NCBI RefSeq assembly: GCF_002744175.1
Contig: NZ_NKHF01000036.1
Location: 20,699-84,698, forward strand
DNA from: Pseudoalteromonas piscicida
GTDB lineage: Bacteria > Pseudomonadota > Gammaproteobacteria > Enterobacterales > Alteromonadaceae
DNA length: 64,000 nucleotides
Direction of reading: 5' to 3'
Under the pieces are notes generated by a model. That model was not told where the DNA came from. It ran no database searches and saw only the letters and a list, made by a program, of their open reading frames with translations. Made by a program: the position numbers and the translations under genes. Below are positions 18,033-26,711 of this stretch, in pieces (positions within the stretch are counted from its first letter, which is position 1; each line of letters opens with the position of its first letter).

Positions 18033-19772
18033 TTAGTGTTCACCAAATTGCATTTTACAAAGCGCATGGTATACGCCCTGCTGTGAGATCAGCTGCTGGT
18101 GTTCGCCCTGCTCTATTATTTTGCCTTTGTCTAGCACGTAAATGCAGTCACAACGCTCAATGGTTGACAAACGGTGGGCAATCACTATGGTTGTCTTGTT
18201 TTGCATTAGTTCTTCTAACGCCTGCTGGATCAAGCGCTCAGACTCAGTATCTAGGGCTGATGTCGCCTCATCCAAAATTAGGATAGGTGCATCTTTAACA
18301 ATCGCTCGAGCAATAGCAATACGCTGGCGTTGACCACCAGAAAGCATCACCCCGTTTTCACCCACAATGGTATTTAACCCATCCGGTAGGTCTTTAACAA
18401 ACTCCCAAACATGTGCTTGTTTTGCCACACTTTCTAATGCCTCGTGAGACAAGGGTTGGTCCAACGAATACATGATATTATTGGCAATGGTATCGTTAAA
18501 CAGTACAACTTGCTGAGATACAATTGAAAACTGTGCTCGTAAGTCCGCCAGTTTATATGCATTGATATTAATACCATCAAGCTCAATACTGCCGGCATCA
18601 ATATCGTAATAGCGCGGTAATAGATTGGAAATTGTGGACTTTCCAGAGCCACTGCGACCAACCAAAGCGATATTCTGACCCGCCTTTATATCAAGACTCA
18701 AAGATTCTATCACAGGCTCATTTTTTGATGGGTAAGTGAAGGTTAGGTCTTTAACTTTAATATCACCTTGTGCACGCACCAACGACTGAGTCCCTGTGTC
18801 TTTTTCTTGTTCTAAATCTAACACTGCAAAGACACTTTTGGCTGCAGCAATACCTCGTTGTAAATCGCTATTTACGTTAGCCAGTTGTTTTAGTGGACGA
18901 AGCATCACCATCATCGATGAGATTAACGTCGTAAACGTGCCCGGAGAAATCTCTCCAGCCATTGATGGCATTGCCAATATAGCTAATATAACGGCCATAG
19001 CACTTGCAGCTATTATCTGAATGACCGAAACACTTAACGCCTTAGTCGCATCCATCTTCACTCTTTGCTGTCGATTATGATTGTTCAATTTAGCAAAGTG
19101 AAAAATGGTCTTTTTTTGACCACCAAAACCGTGAATGACCTTATGGCCTGACAGCATTTGTTCAGAACTTTTAGTTACCTCACCCATTGCATCTTGGATA
19201 TTCTTCGAAATCTTTTTAAAACGCTTTGATACTACGGCTACTATAACTGCAACTATAGGTACTACAATTAAGAAGATTAGTGACAGCTGCCAGCTTGCGT
19301 AAAACATAGTCCCAAGTAAAAACAGAACAAATGCCCCTTCACGGATCATTACCTGGAGAGCCTTAGTTACAGCTTGTTGTACCTGTTCTACGTCAAATGT
19401 GAGCTTTGAAATAAGCTCACCATTTGAGTGTTTATCATGGAAAGATACTGGCAAATACAACATATGTTCAAATAACTGCTGCCTAAGAGAACGTACAACT
19501 TGGGAGCCAACGTAAGATAAACAGTAGGATGCCATATAGTTTGAAATACCACGACCTATCACAAGACCTATCACAACAAGGGGGGCTAATTTAAGTACCT
19601 CTCTATTTCCTTCAGTAAGCCCGTCATCTATAAATGGCTTCATCAAAGTGATGAAAGACGCATCCATTGCAGCATAACCTATCATGCCAATCACTGAAAA
19701 TATGGCGGCTAGTTTAAAGTCTTTAACGTAACTAAATAATCTAGCGTAAATTTGTTTATCAGTTGGTTGCAT
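18033..19772 (-). CDS. msbA: Lipid A export ABC transporter, ATP-binding/permease
   Basis: 579 residues (E. coli 582). A six-helix membrane domain (about 1-320) is fused to an ATPase domain with Walker A GRSGSGKST, signature LSGGQRQRIAIARA and Walker B ILILDEATSALD. It flips core-lipid A across the inner membrane. Its position directly before lpxK and downstream of comEC supports MsbA over other half-transporters. 62 bp separate it from comEC. Confidence 0.97.
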   Translation of the reverse strand: MQPTDKQIYARLFSYVKDFKLAAIFSVIGMIGYAAMDASFITLMKPFIDDGLTEGNREVLKLAPLVVIGLVIGRGISNYMASYCLSYVGSQVVRSLRQQLFEHMLYLPVSFHDKHSNGELISKLTFDVEQVQQAVTKALQVMIREGAFVLFLLGTMFYASWQLSLIFLIVVPIVAVIVAVVSKRFKKISKNIQDAMGEVTKSSEQMLSGHKVIHGFGGQKKTIFHFAKLNNHNRQQRVKMDATKALSVSVIQIIAASAMAVILAILAMPSMAGEISPGTFTTLISSMMVMLRPLKQLANVNSDLQRGIAAAKSVFAVLDLEQEKDTGTQSLVRAQGDIKVKDLTFTYPSKNEPVIESLSLDIKAGQNIALVGRSGSGKSTISNLLPRYYDIDAGSIELDGININAYKLADLRAQFSIVSQQVVLFNDTIANNIMYSLDQPLSHEALESVAKQAHVWEFVKDLPDGLNTIVGENGVMLSGGQRQRIAIARAIVKDAPILILDEATSALDTESERLIQQALEELMQNKTTIVIAHRLSTIERCDCIYVLDKGKIIEQGEHQQLISQQGVYHALCKMQFGEH

Positions 19773-19834
19773 TGCCAGCCTCTATTTTTCTATATGGCAT
19801 TATTGTAACTTTCAAATCATTAAAACTGAATGGA

Positions 19835-21910
19835 TTATCTGAGAAACCAGTAATTTTCCAGTACTCTTCCACGTTCAATAGCAATTTTGTGTTCAAAGAA
19901 TAGGATCTTTATATGGCCATCAAGTGCCGTATCCAAGCGTTTAACTCCGGCTTTTTTATATCTTGCGATAACCTTATTACTTGGGATCTTCCAAGGTGAG
20001 TAATAGGCACGAGAGAATATAGCGATTTTAGGCGCTACGGTTTTGATAAATTCGTCGCTCGACGAGCTGCTGCTACCATGGTGAGGCACCAGCAGAACAT
20101 CGGCTTTTAACGCTGTTTTATGTTCAGCCACTAATTGCTTCTCAACCGTCGCTTCGATGTCACCTGGAAGCAAAACCGTAAATTGACCATCGCTCACGCT
20201 GATCACACACGAATTGTTATTGTCATTACTCGATATTGCTTTGGGCCACAATGCATGGACTTTAAGCCCTTGAAATGTCTGTGCGCCAAGTTTGCACCCT
20301 AATGGTTCCCCTGCGCCATGAAATTGTTGTAAAGATCGGCCACCATCATATTTATACAAGGCCCCTAACCCACCGTTATGATCGCCATCATTATGACTGA
20401 TCACCGTTGTCTTCAACGCAATCTTGTTATTTAGCAAGTAGGGCTTAACCACAAAATCAAAAATAGAAAAGTAACCAAAATAATTTGCTCCCAGATCATA
20501 CAACAGCCCGTCATGATTCTTCGAAATTAATACTGCGGTTCCGTGTCCGACATCAAACACATCAAGCTGCCAGTTTGGTGATGGCTTAAGCTCAATATCA
20601 ACGAAGTAAATCAATAAGGGTAATAAGCCTAGGTAACTTCTAAGTATCCACAGCAATACAACACACCAATAAATACACAGTAGTAACTGCGATGAACTGC
20701 TTGGCGCAGCTAACCAACCAATTGGTAAGCTAGTTAGCAGATGTATAATATAAGCAAGCAAATCATCGATTAACGCTAACGGCTGCTCCCAGCCGAGTCT
20801 AGAGAGCAATCCAATATGAACGATCAGGGCTGGAAAAACAACGAATGATACCAGAGGAATAATTACCAAGTTCGCTATCAGCGAAATCACACTGATCCCT
20901 GCAAAAAAATAAAGGTTGAGCGGCATAAGGAGAACAAATAGAGCAAGTTGTAACTTGGCTAGCACAACAAATTTTGCAAACCAGCCGCTACGGGCTTTTT
21001 GGATCAAGGCAACTATGATAGCGACTGCAAAAAATGAATAGTATAAACCGGGGTTGAGTAACGCGAATGGGTCGAGTATCAATACCCCCACTAATGCCAA
21101 GGTTAACACTTCGCTCGATTTCAACCGAAGTCCTAAACAATAACATCCAACCCATGTTGTGGCCATGAGCAGTGCACGAGTTGCAGAAACGCTATACCCG
21201 CATAAAAAGACATAGCTGGCACAGAACAATAACGCCGACAATAAACAAATTTGATGTAAATTGATAGATTGCGGAAGCGCCATAGGCCAGCAATACAAGA
21301 TTGCCTTTATTAGCCAGAAGGCAATGGTAAACACAATACCAATATGAAGGCCTGAGATTGCCAACAAATGGCTCAACCCAAGCTCTCTAAATTGCTGTGT
21401 ATGAGCATAATTTGATTTGCTCGTATCTCCACTCAAAAGTATATAATAAAGCCAGTTATACTCTAAGCCATCAAGCATGTTAGCTAGCTTGACACGATAG
21501 TTTAGCCGCCAATTAAAGTGATGGTGAACTGCGTCTATTTTTTTAACGTTGCCTTTAAAATAAACCTGCTTACGAAAAGCATGCAGTTCCGCGTTAAAAA
21601 GTCCGATATTAATACGGCTACGATAACGCTTCAAACTTGCTCGCATCTCCACGGTATTTCCGACGACTAAAACTGGCAACGCTGAATTTCGATATAGTTT
21701 GGCTTTAACTGTTTTCCAGCTTGGCAGCGCCTTATTCTCGAATTGCTGTATTTCAATGACTAAGGATTCTCCAGCCGGGGTTTGCTTAACTTCAGTAACC
21801 AAGCCCGATATAGAAATGGGCCCATCAAGCCACTGTTGCTGAATATTTAACTGGTGAAAAACGAGGTAATGAACAAGAACAATGAAAATCCCTAAAATAA
21901 ATCCTGCCAA
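19835..21910 (-). CDS. comEC: ComEC/Rec2-family DNA internalisation protein; true start upstream and unclear
   Basis: At least 691 residues. The membrane competence domain contains LSHLLAISGLHIGI, and the C-terminal metallo-beta-lactamase-like domain has FDVGHGTAVLI, SHNDGDHNGGL and VPHHGSSSSSS. It carries single-stranded DNA across the inner membrane. The listed start is a TTG at 21910 without a ribosome-binding site. The same frame stays open for about 60 more codons upstream and encodes two hydrophobic segments (WILICFGIVIGCFTAVFLL, then IAAISLFLYFIG) that belong to the normal ComEC N-terminus. No ATG or GTG occurs there, so the real start is a rare codon (ATT at 22039 or CTG at 22036) or the sequence has an error. 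Confidence 0.9.
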   Translation of the reverse strand: MAGFILGIFIVLVHYLVFHQLNIQQQWLDGPISISGLVTEVKQTPAGESLVIEIQQFENKALPSWKTVKAKLYRNSALPVLVVGNTVEMRASLKRYRSRINIGLFNAELHAFRKQVYFKGNVKKIDAVHHHFNWRLNYRVKLANMLDGLEYNWLYYILLSGDTSKSNYAHTQQFRELGLSHLLAISGLHIGIVFTIAFWLIKAILYCWPMALPQSINLHQICLLSALLFCASYVFLCGYSVSATRALLMATTWVGCYCLGLRLKSSEVLTLALVGVLILDPFALLNPGLYYSFFAVAIIVALIQKARSGWFAKFVVLAKLQLALFVLLMPLNLYFFAGISVISLIANLVIIPLVSFVVFPALIVHIGLLSRLGWEQPLALIDDLLAYIIHLLTSLPIGWLAAPSSSSQLLLCIYWCVVLLWILRSYLGLLPLLIYFVDIELKPSPNWQLDVFDVGHGTAVLISKNHDGLLYDLGANYFGYFSIFDFVVKPYLLNNKIALKTTVISHNDGDHNGGLGALYKYDGGRSLQQFHGAGEPLGCKLGAQTFQGLKVHALWPKAISSNDNNNSCVISVSDGQFTVLLPGDIEATVEKQLVAEHKTALKADVLLVPHHGSSSSSSDEFIKTVAPKIAIFSRAYYSPWKIPSNKVIARYKKAGVKRLDTALDGHIKILFFEHKIAIERGRVLENYWFLR

Positions 21911-22059
21911 TATGCGATAAAAAGGCTTAGAATAGCGGCCTATGAAGTAGAGGAATAGGCTTATCGCAGCTATTCTCCAGTTATCGAGGAGAAATACCGC
22001 AGTAAAGCACCCTATTACTATTCCAAAACATATCAGAATCCAAGTAGATGCAGCTGCAA

Positions 22060-22569
22060 ATGGCGAAAAAAACGATCCAACGCTTTTTACCTGATCACAA
22101 TAAAATCAAACAACAAAAATCATTAAAAATCTTTGGCAAACTGCTCCATGACGCCAATCTTTGGCATCTTAATCGGCGCTCAGCGCGAGGCGCATTCTCG
22201 GTGGGGCTCTTTTTTGCTTTCATCCCTGTTCCTTTTCAAATGGTACTAGCGGCAGCACTTGCGATTCCATTTCGCGTTAACTTGCCTTTATCTATTGCGT
22301 TAGTGTGGATCACCAACCCCCTGACGATGCCACCTATCTTCTATTGCTCGTATTTGGTTGGCGTTTTTGCGCTAGGGCAAGAACAGCAACCATTCCACTT
22401 CGAACCGAGCTGGGAATGGTTAGCGCAAAGCATCACTACAATAGGACCAGCATTTATGGTTGGCTCTGTCATTTGTGCAACCCTAGCTGCAATTATTGGC
22501 TTTTTCGGTATCGATTATTTATGGCGACGTTCGGTGAACAAAGCGTGGCAAAACCGTGGTCAAGATTAA
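22060..22569 (+). CDS. DUF2062 domain-containing membrane protein
   Basis: 169 residues from the ATG at 22060 (MAKKTIQRFLPDHNKIKQQ); an in-frame ATG at 22048 would add four residues. After a basic N-terminus the DUF2062 core shows RSARGAFSVGLFFAFIPVPFQM and three membrane segments, with the WITNPLTMPP motif. The family is widespread and uncharacterised. It is divergent from comEC, and its 5' end overlaps the open upstream part of comEC on the other strand. Confidence 0.85.
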   Translation: MAKKTIQRFLPDHNKIKQQKSLKIFGKLLHDANLWHLNRRSARGAFSVGLFFAFIPVPFQMVLAAALAIPFRVNLPLSIALVWITNPLTMPPIFYCSYLVGVFALGQEQQPFHFEPSWEWLAQSITTIGPAFMVGSVICATLAAIIGFFGIDYLWRRSVNKAWQNRGQD

Positions 22570-22675
22570 CGAAAGTATAGCTGAGTTTTGTATTGGCACC
22601 ATGTGGATTTTGTAAAATTTATAAGCACAAAAAAAGCCCGTTAGTTTTTTGTATCTCGTAAAACTTATATATACT

Positions 22676-22839
22676 TTATACCAAATGTATTAAGTAAATG
22701 AGCTATTTGAAGCACAGAAATAGCGTGAGTAGCTAGGCAAAAATTTTGCTATTTAGTTGCTCTAAATGAGAAATTTTTAACGACGCTGTATGCTATTTCA
22801 TCCTTCAAATTGCTTAGAGAATTAACTCAATTGGTATTA
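22676..22839 (+). repeat. Dispersed imperfect-palindrome repeat, long copy
   Basis: About 164 bp bounded by TTATACCAAATG and CAATTGGTATTA, with the inverted similarity continuing about 35 bp inward on both sides. The centre contains AGGCAAAAATTTTGC. It lies between two convergent genes and runs into the downstream one, giving its last codons and stop (Asn-Thr-Asn-stop). No open reading frame inside, so a non-autonomous element. Confidence 0.8.
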
Positions 22840-24554
22840 CGTCTTCTTCTTAAGGCGACTAAAGGTAAAGCTAATAAAGTCAACCAAGACCAACTTGCCG
22901 ATTGACGCTCGTAGGTTTCTGCTTCTGGTGGTGTACAACTCTCTGGCTCACCTGCGATTGGTGTAAGCAAGACAGGTAAGGTAACAGATTCATACTCGAT
23001 TTCACCGCTACTGTCCTTCTCAATGCCACCTAACGTGTTACGCCTCTCAACAGTTTTTCTCGCAATGGCGTAGATTTTGTTGTCATCAGTGATCTTAACC
23101 GCTTCAGCTACCGTGTATGGGAAATCATCTCCACGGCAAGGAAGTAGTGAGTTGATGTTTACCACCTTCTCAGCCCCGATTTCGTATATGAAGGCTTCAC
23201 GGTCAAAGATACTATCACTTTTGGTAGCCACACCATGGCCAACGACAACACCATTGTTATTAATATCCCCAACTTTGGTTATCGAATTTTCATAGTACCC
23301 CGGTATTTCTTTGAATTCCGAGGTGTTGGTATCAAAATAAAAGCCGGTTGAGTTATTATCTCTCGAACTGCCAGTTAACCGACCAAATACACCAACAATA
23401 ATACCGTTGTCGTTTACATCAACCGCTTTGCTATATTCATAATAGCTTTCAACTTCTTTAATACGCTTGATTTCACCGTCTTTAAAGTAAACCGCTTGTT
23501 CATATGGCAACCGTTCGTCATCGCTTTGTCGACGAGCACGAGAAAAGCCAACAGCAAGCCCACTTGCATTAGTCGCAGTTGCCATACTTGAATAAGCTAA
23601 TTCATCGTCTTCATCTGGTGTAAAAGCAAGCCCTAAATCAGTCGTGTCGATTAAGTTAAAATCGTTGTCAAAGGTCCATTTATAGGCGCGGGTATGAAAG
23701 GGTGCGGTAACACTTTGAGTGCACACTTCAACAGGCTCATCAACACCATCACAATTATCTTCTATCGTTTCTATTGCCCGATCAGATAACGCAGTTGAGC
23801 TTTGACCAACAACAACGTAACCACCATCAATGGTTTTCTTGATATCTACAGCTATAGAAAAGCCACCATATTCAGTAAAGGCTGGTTCTAATCGAATTTT
23901 TTCACCAGCAGGTGTGACCATGACACCTTTTTTACGCCAATCTCTTACAAAATACGTTTCTTCTTCCGTTTCACCTTCAGGCGTAAAGGTAATCTTTTGG
24001 TAAGGCGCAGAGCCCCACCCGACGATCGTGCCATCATCGGTAATGCTCGTTAAGTAATTTTCTACCGAGCGAGTCAAGCCGTCATAATCTGGAGACTGTT
24101 CATCGAATACAACAAATTCTTCAGCTGAGTTGTTGTCGAAAGTGACTGAAAGAGATCGTTCGACTTTTTGATACTGCATTGACTGTGAGCGGTTTGTCGA
24201 AGAAATATAAGACAACATAAAAACATGAGCCTGCGCATTGGTGTTTGCTGCATCATTATTTTTAATGTCATCCAACGTGAAGGTTATTTCTTCATCAATT
24301 TTTTTTAATCGGCTCTCTTCGGTTTCGTAAAAACTTGTCAGTGTTGAGTCGTTAAAATCAATATAGGAAACATCAATTTTTACACCAAATAAGCTAGATG
24401 CTTGACCAATAACTTCACCTGCCTCATTGGCATCTGATATAATAGTATGTTTACCATTTTCGTATCTAGGTAATTCTGTTAATTGATACGTTGCAGCGAC
24501 TGCTTGCTGCGATAGCGCAACGGCGACACTCGCGGCTAATAGTTTAAATTTCAT
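22827..24554 (-). CDS. DUF3466-family exported protein with C-terminal anchor
   Basis: 575 residues from the ATG at 24554, chosen because AAGGAT precedes it and a signal peptide follows (MKFKLLAASVAVALSQQAVAA). The body has repeated units of the type NGxxVG (GTIVGWG, GGYVVVGQS, GLAVGFSR, GIIVGVFG, GVVVGHG), like the HAF repeats of secreted proteins. The C-terminus is a hydrophobic helix and Arg cluster (SWSWLTLLALPLVALRRRR), like a GlyGly-CTERM/rhombosortase tail but without the Gly pair. The last residues NTN and stop are supplied by the repeat at 22676-22839. The function of the family is unknown; its position beside uup is conserved in relatives as far as I recall. Confidence 0.85.
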   Translation of the reverse strand: MKFKLLAASVAVALSQQAVAATYQLTELPRYENGKHTIISDANEAGEVIGQASSLFGVKIDVSYIDFNDSTLTSFYETEESRLKKIDEEITFTLDDIKNNDAANTNAQAHVFMLSYISSTNRSQSMQYQKVERSLSVTFDNNSAEEFVVFDEQSPDYDGLTRSVENYLTSITDDGTIVGWGSAPYQKITFTPEGETEEETYFVRDWRKKGVMVTPAGEKIRLEPAFTEYGGFSIAVDIKKTIDGGYVVVGQSSTALSDRAIETIEDNCDGVDEPVEVCTQSVTAPFHTRAYKWTFDNDFNLIDTTDLGLAFTPDEDDELAYSSMATATNASGLAVGFSRARRQSDDERLPYEQAVYFKDGEIKRIKEVESYYEYSKAVDVNDNGIIVGVFGRLTGSSRDNNSTGFYFDTNTSEFKEIPGYYENSITKVGDINNNGVVVGHGVATKSDSIFDREAFIYEIGAEKVVNINSLLPCRGDDFPYTVAEAVKITDDNKIYAIARKTVERRNTLGGIEKDSSGEIEYESVTLPVLLTPIAGEPESCTPPEAETYERQSASWSWLTLLALPLVALRRRRNTN

Positions 24555-24562
24555 TTTAATCC

Positions 24563-26479
24563 TTACTGCTGATTCTGTAATGCTTCTAATTCTTCCCAAC
24601 GCTCGAACGCGGCTTCCAGCTTCGACTCAAGTTCAGCCAAATGGTTCAATGCCTCATGAGTGGTTTTTTGATCTTGTTTAAAGAAGTCTGGATCGCTCAC
24701 CAGTGCTTGTTGTTTGTTCACAGCCTCTTCAAGATCTTCTACTTTACTGGGCAATGACTCTAATTCAAGTTTTAATTTGTAACTCAGCTTATTACTTCGT
24801 ACTGGCGCTGGTTCTTTCTTAACCGGAACTGCTTGCTGCTTTTCTTGATGTACTTTTTCAGCTTCCTTTTTTTGTTGTAAGCGCTTTTGCTGATACAACT
24901 CAAAGTCACTGTAGCCACCTACTATTTCAGTTACTTGTCCTTCACCTTCAAACGCCCAAACACTACCGCAGGTGTTATCAATAAATTCTCGGTCATGGCT
25001 TACTACTAAGACCGTACCTTGATACTGATTCAAGATTTCTTCTAGCAGCTCCAGCGTTTCAATATCTAAGTCATTGGTCGGTTCATCCAATACAATAATA
25101 TTGGAAGGTTTTAAGAATAACTTAGCCAATAATAGACGGTTTTTTTCTCCGCCAGACAACGCCTTAACGGGTGTCCTAGCTCTGGCAGGCGGAAACAAAA
25201 AGTCTTGCAAGTACCCTAAAACGTGACGAGAGCGCCCCCCCATCATGACCTCTTGTTTTCCCTCAGCGACATTATCTTGTACCGTTGCTTCTTCATCTAG
25301 TTTTTCTCGGTATTGATCAAAGTAAGCAACTTCAAGGTTTACTCCTTGTTTTACAGAGCCTGAATCTGGCGCGATATCGCCAAATAGCATTTTTAATAAG
25401 GTAGTTTTACCCGCACCATTAGGCCCAACTAAACCAATGCGATCGCCACGCATCACTAAAGTTGAAAAGTCTTTAACAATCACTTTTTGCGAGAATGCTT
25501 TATCTAGGTGCTTTGCTTCAAATACCAATTTGCCGGAGCGATCAGCAGTTTCAATATTAAAGTCAGTTTTGCCTTGTTGTTCAATGCGTTGTTTACGTTC
25601 AACGCGCAATGCTTTTAATGCGCGTACACGGCCTTCGTTACGGGTGCGGCGCGCTTTAATCCCTTGACGGATCCAAGTTTCTTCTTCAGCAAGCTTTTTA
25701 TCGAACAAGGCATTTTGTTGTTCTTCAACTTTTAAGTCGTGGGCTTTTTGCTCTAGATATTGCGCGTAATCACCGGGATAAGAAACCAGCTTGCCGCGAT
25801 CTAAATCTAAGATCCGAGTCGCCATTGCGCGAATAAAGGCACGGTCGTGCGAAATAAACACGATACCGCCTTTAAACTCTTTTAAAAACTGCTCTAGCCA
25901 AATAACGCTTTGCATATCAAGGTGGTTGGTCGGCTCATCTAAGAGTAATAGATCTGGGTCGCTAACCAGCGCTTTCGCCAGTGCCACTTTACGCAACCAG
26001 CCACCCGAAAGCTCTTCAAGTCGCATATTGGCATCAAGTTGCAATTGACTCAGCACCTGCTTGATCTTTGATTCAAAACGCCACGCGTCTTCACTCTCTA
26101 ATCGTTGTGTCAACCGTTCGAGCCTGGTCATGAGTTTATCAGACTGACTGGTTTGTAGCTTTTCACTAACTTCATGAAACTCAATTAGTAGCTCAGCTGC
26201 TTCAGGTAAGCCGTTGGCAACATAATCAAACACTGAGCCATTGGCTCCTTTTGGTGGATCCTGCTCAAGTCTAGATACCTTAAGCCCACCAACACGGTTT
26301 ATCTCGCCATCATCAAGCTGAACTTGATCATCAAGCACTTTAAGTAACGTGGATTTACCGGCGCCGTTACGCCCGACAATACAAACACGCTCGCCTGACT
26401 CAATCACTGCATCAGCTTGGTCAAGTATTGGGTGAGAGCCAAAAGCCAATTGGGCTTTGGCGATTCTAATAAGATCCAT
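24563..26479 (-). CDS. uup: ABC-F family ATPase Uup
   Basis: 638 residues from the ATG at 26479 (MDLIRIAKAQLAFGSHPILD), matching the E. coli start. Two ABC domains carry Walker A GRNGAGKST and GPNGAGKTT, with signatures LSGGWLRKVALAKAL and LSGGEKNRLLLAKL. A charged coiled-coil C-terminal domain (about 540-638) follows, as usual in Uup. There are no membrane segments. Uup acts at ribosomes and affects transposon excision in E. coli. One base separates it from the upstream glutaredoxin-like gene. Confidence 0.96.
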   Translation of the reverse strand: MDLIRIAKAQLAFGSHPILDQADAVIESGERVCIVGRNGAGKSTLLKVLDDQVQLDDGEINRVGGLKVSRLEQDPPKGANGSVFDYVANGLPEAAELLIEFHEVSEKLQTSQSDKLMTRLERLTQRLESEDAWRFESKIKQVLSQLQLDANMRLEELSGGWLRKVALAKALVSDPDLLLLDEPTNHLDMQSVIWLEQFLKEFKGGIVFISHDRAFIRAMATRILDLDRGKLVSYPGDYAQYLEQKAHDLKVEEQQNALFDKKLAEEETWIRQGIKARRTRNEGRVRALKALRVERKQRIEQQGKTDFNIETADRSGKLVFEAKHLDKAFSQKVIVKDFSTLVMRGDRIGLVGPNGAGKTTLLKMLFGDIAPDSGSVKQGVNLEVAYFDQYREKLDEEATVQDNVAEGKQEVMMGGRSRHVLGYLQDFLFPPARARTPVKALSGGEKNRLLLAKLFLKPSNIIVLDEPTNDLDIETLELLEEILNQYQGTVLVVSHDREFIDNTCGSVWAFEGEGQVTEIVGGYSDFELYQQKRLQQKKEAEKVHQEKQQAVPVKKEPAPVRSNKLSYKLKLELESLPSKVEDLEEAVNKQQALVSDPDFFKQDQKTTHEALNHLAELESKLEAAFERWEELEALQNQQ

Positions 26480-26480
26480 A

Positions 26481-26711
26481 TTATGCAATAAATTCTTGTA
26501 ATTGTTGTTGGGTAAAAGGCCAGCCAAGCTCTTGCTTGCTCTCGCCTTTTCTTATTACTGGAATACGATATTGGTATTCGTTCATCGTCTCTTCGTTATC
26601 AACGATATCAATGAGTTCAATTTCTGCTTCTGGCAAAAACTGAATAAGCATCGCTAATGCCTCTTCACACAAATGGCATCCTTCTGTGTGGAATAATGTG
26701 CATCTAATCAT
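26481..26711 (-). CDS. Glutaredoxin-like protein (CxxC)
   Basis: 76 residues of a minimal thioredoxin fold with the redox motif CHLC at 12-15 (FHTEGCHLCEEA) and the cis-proline in YRIPVI. It matches the short glutaredoxin-like/DUF836 family. The partner is unknown. It overlaps the end of rlmKL by 8 bp and uup follows after one base, so the three genes are one translationally linked unit. Confidence 0.9.
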   Translation of the reverse strand: MIRCTLFHTEGCHLCEEALAMLIQFLPEAEIELIDIVDNEETMNEYQYRIPVIRKGESKQELGWPFTQQQLQEFIA

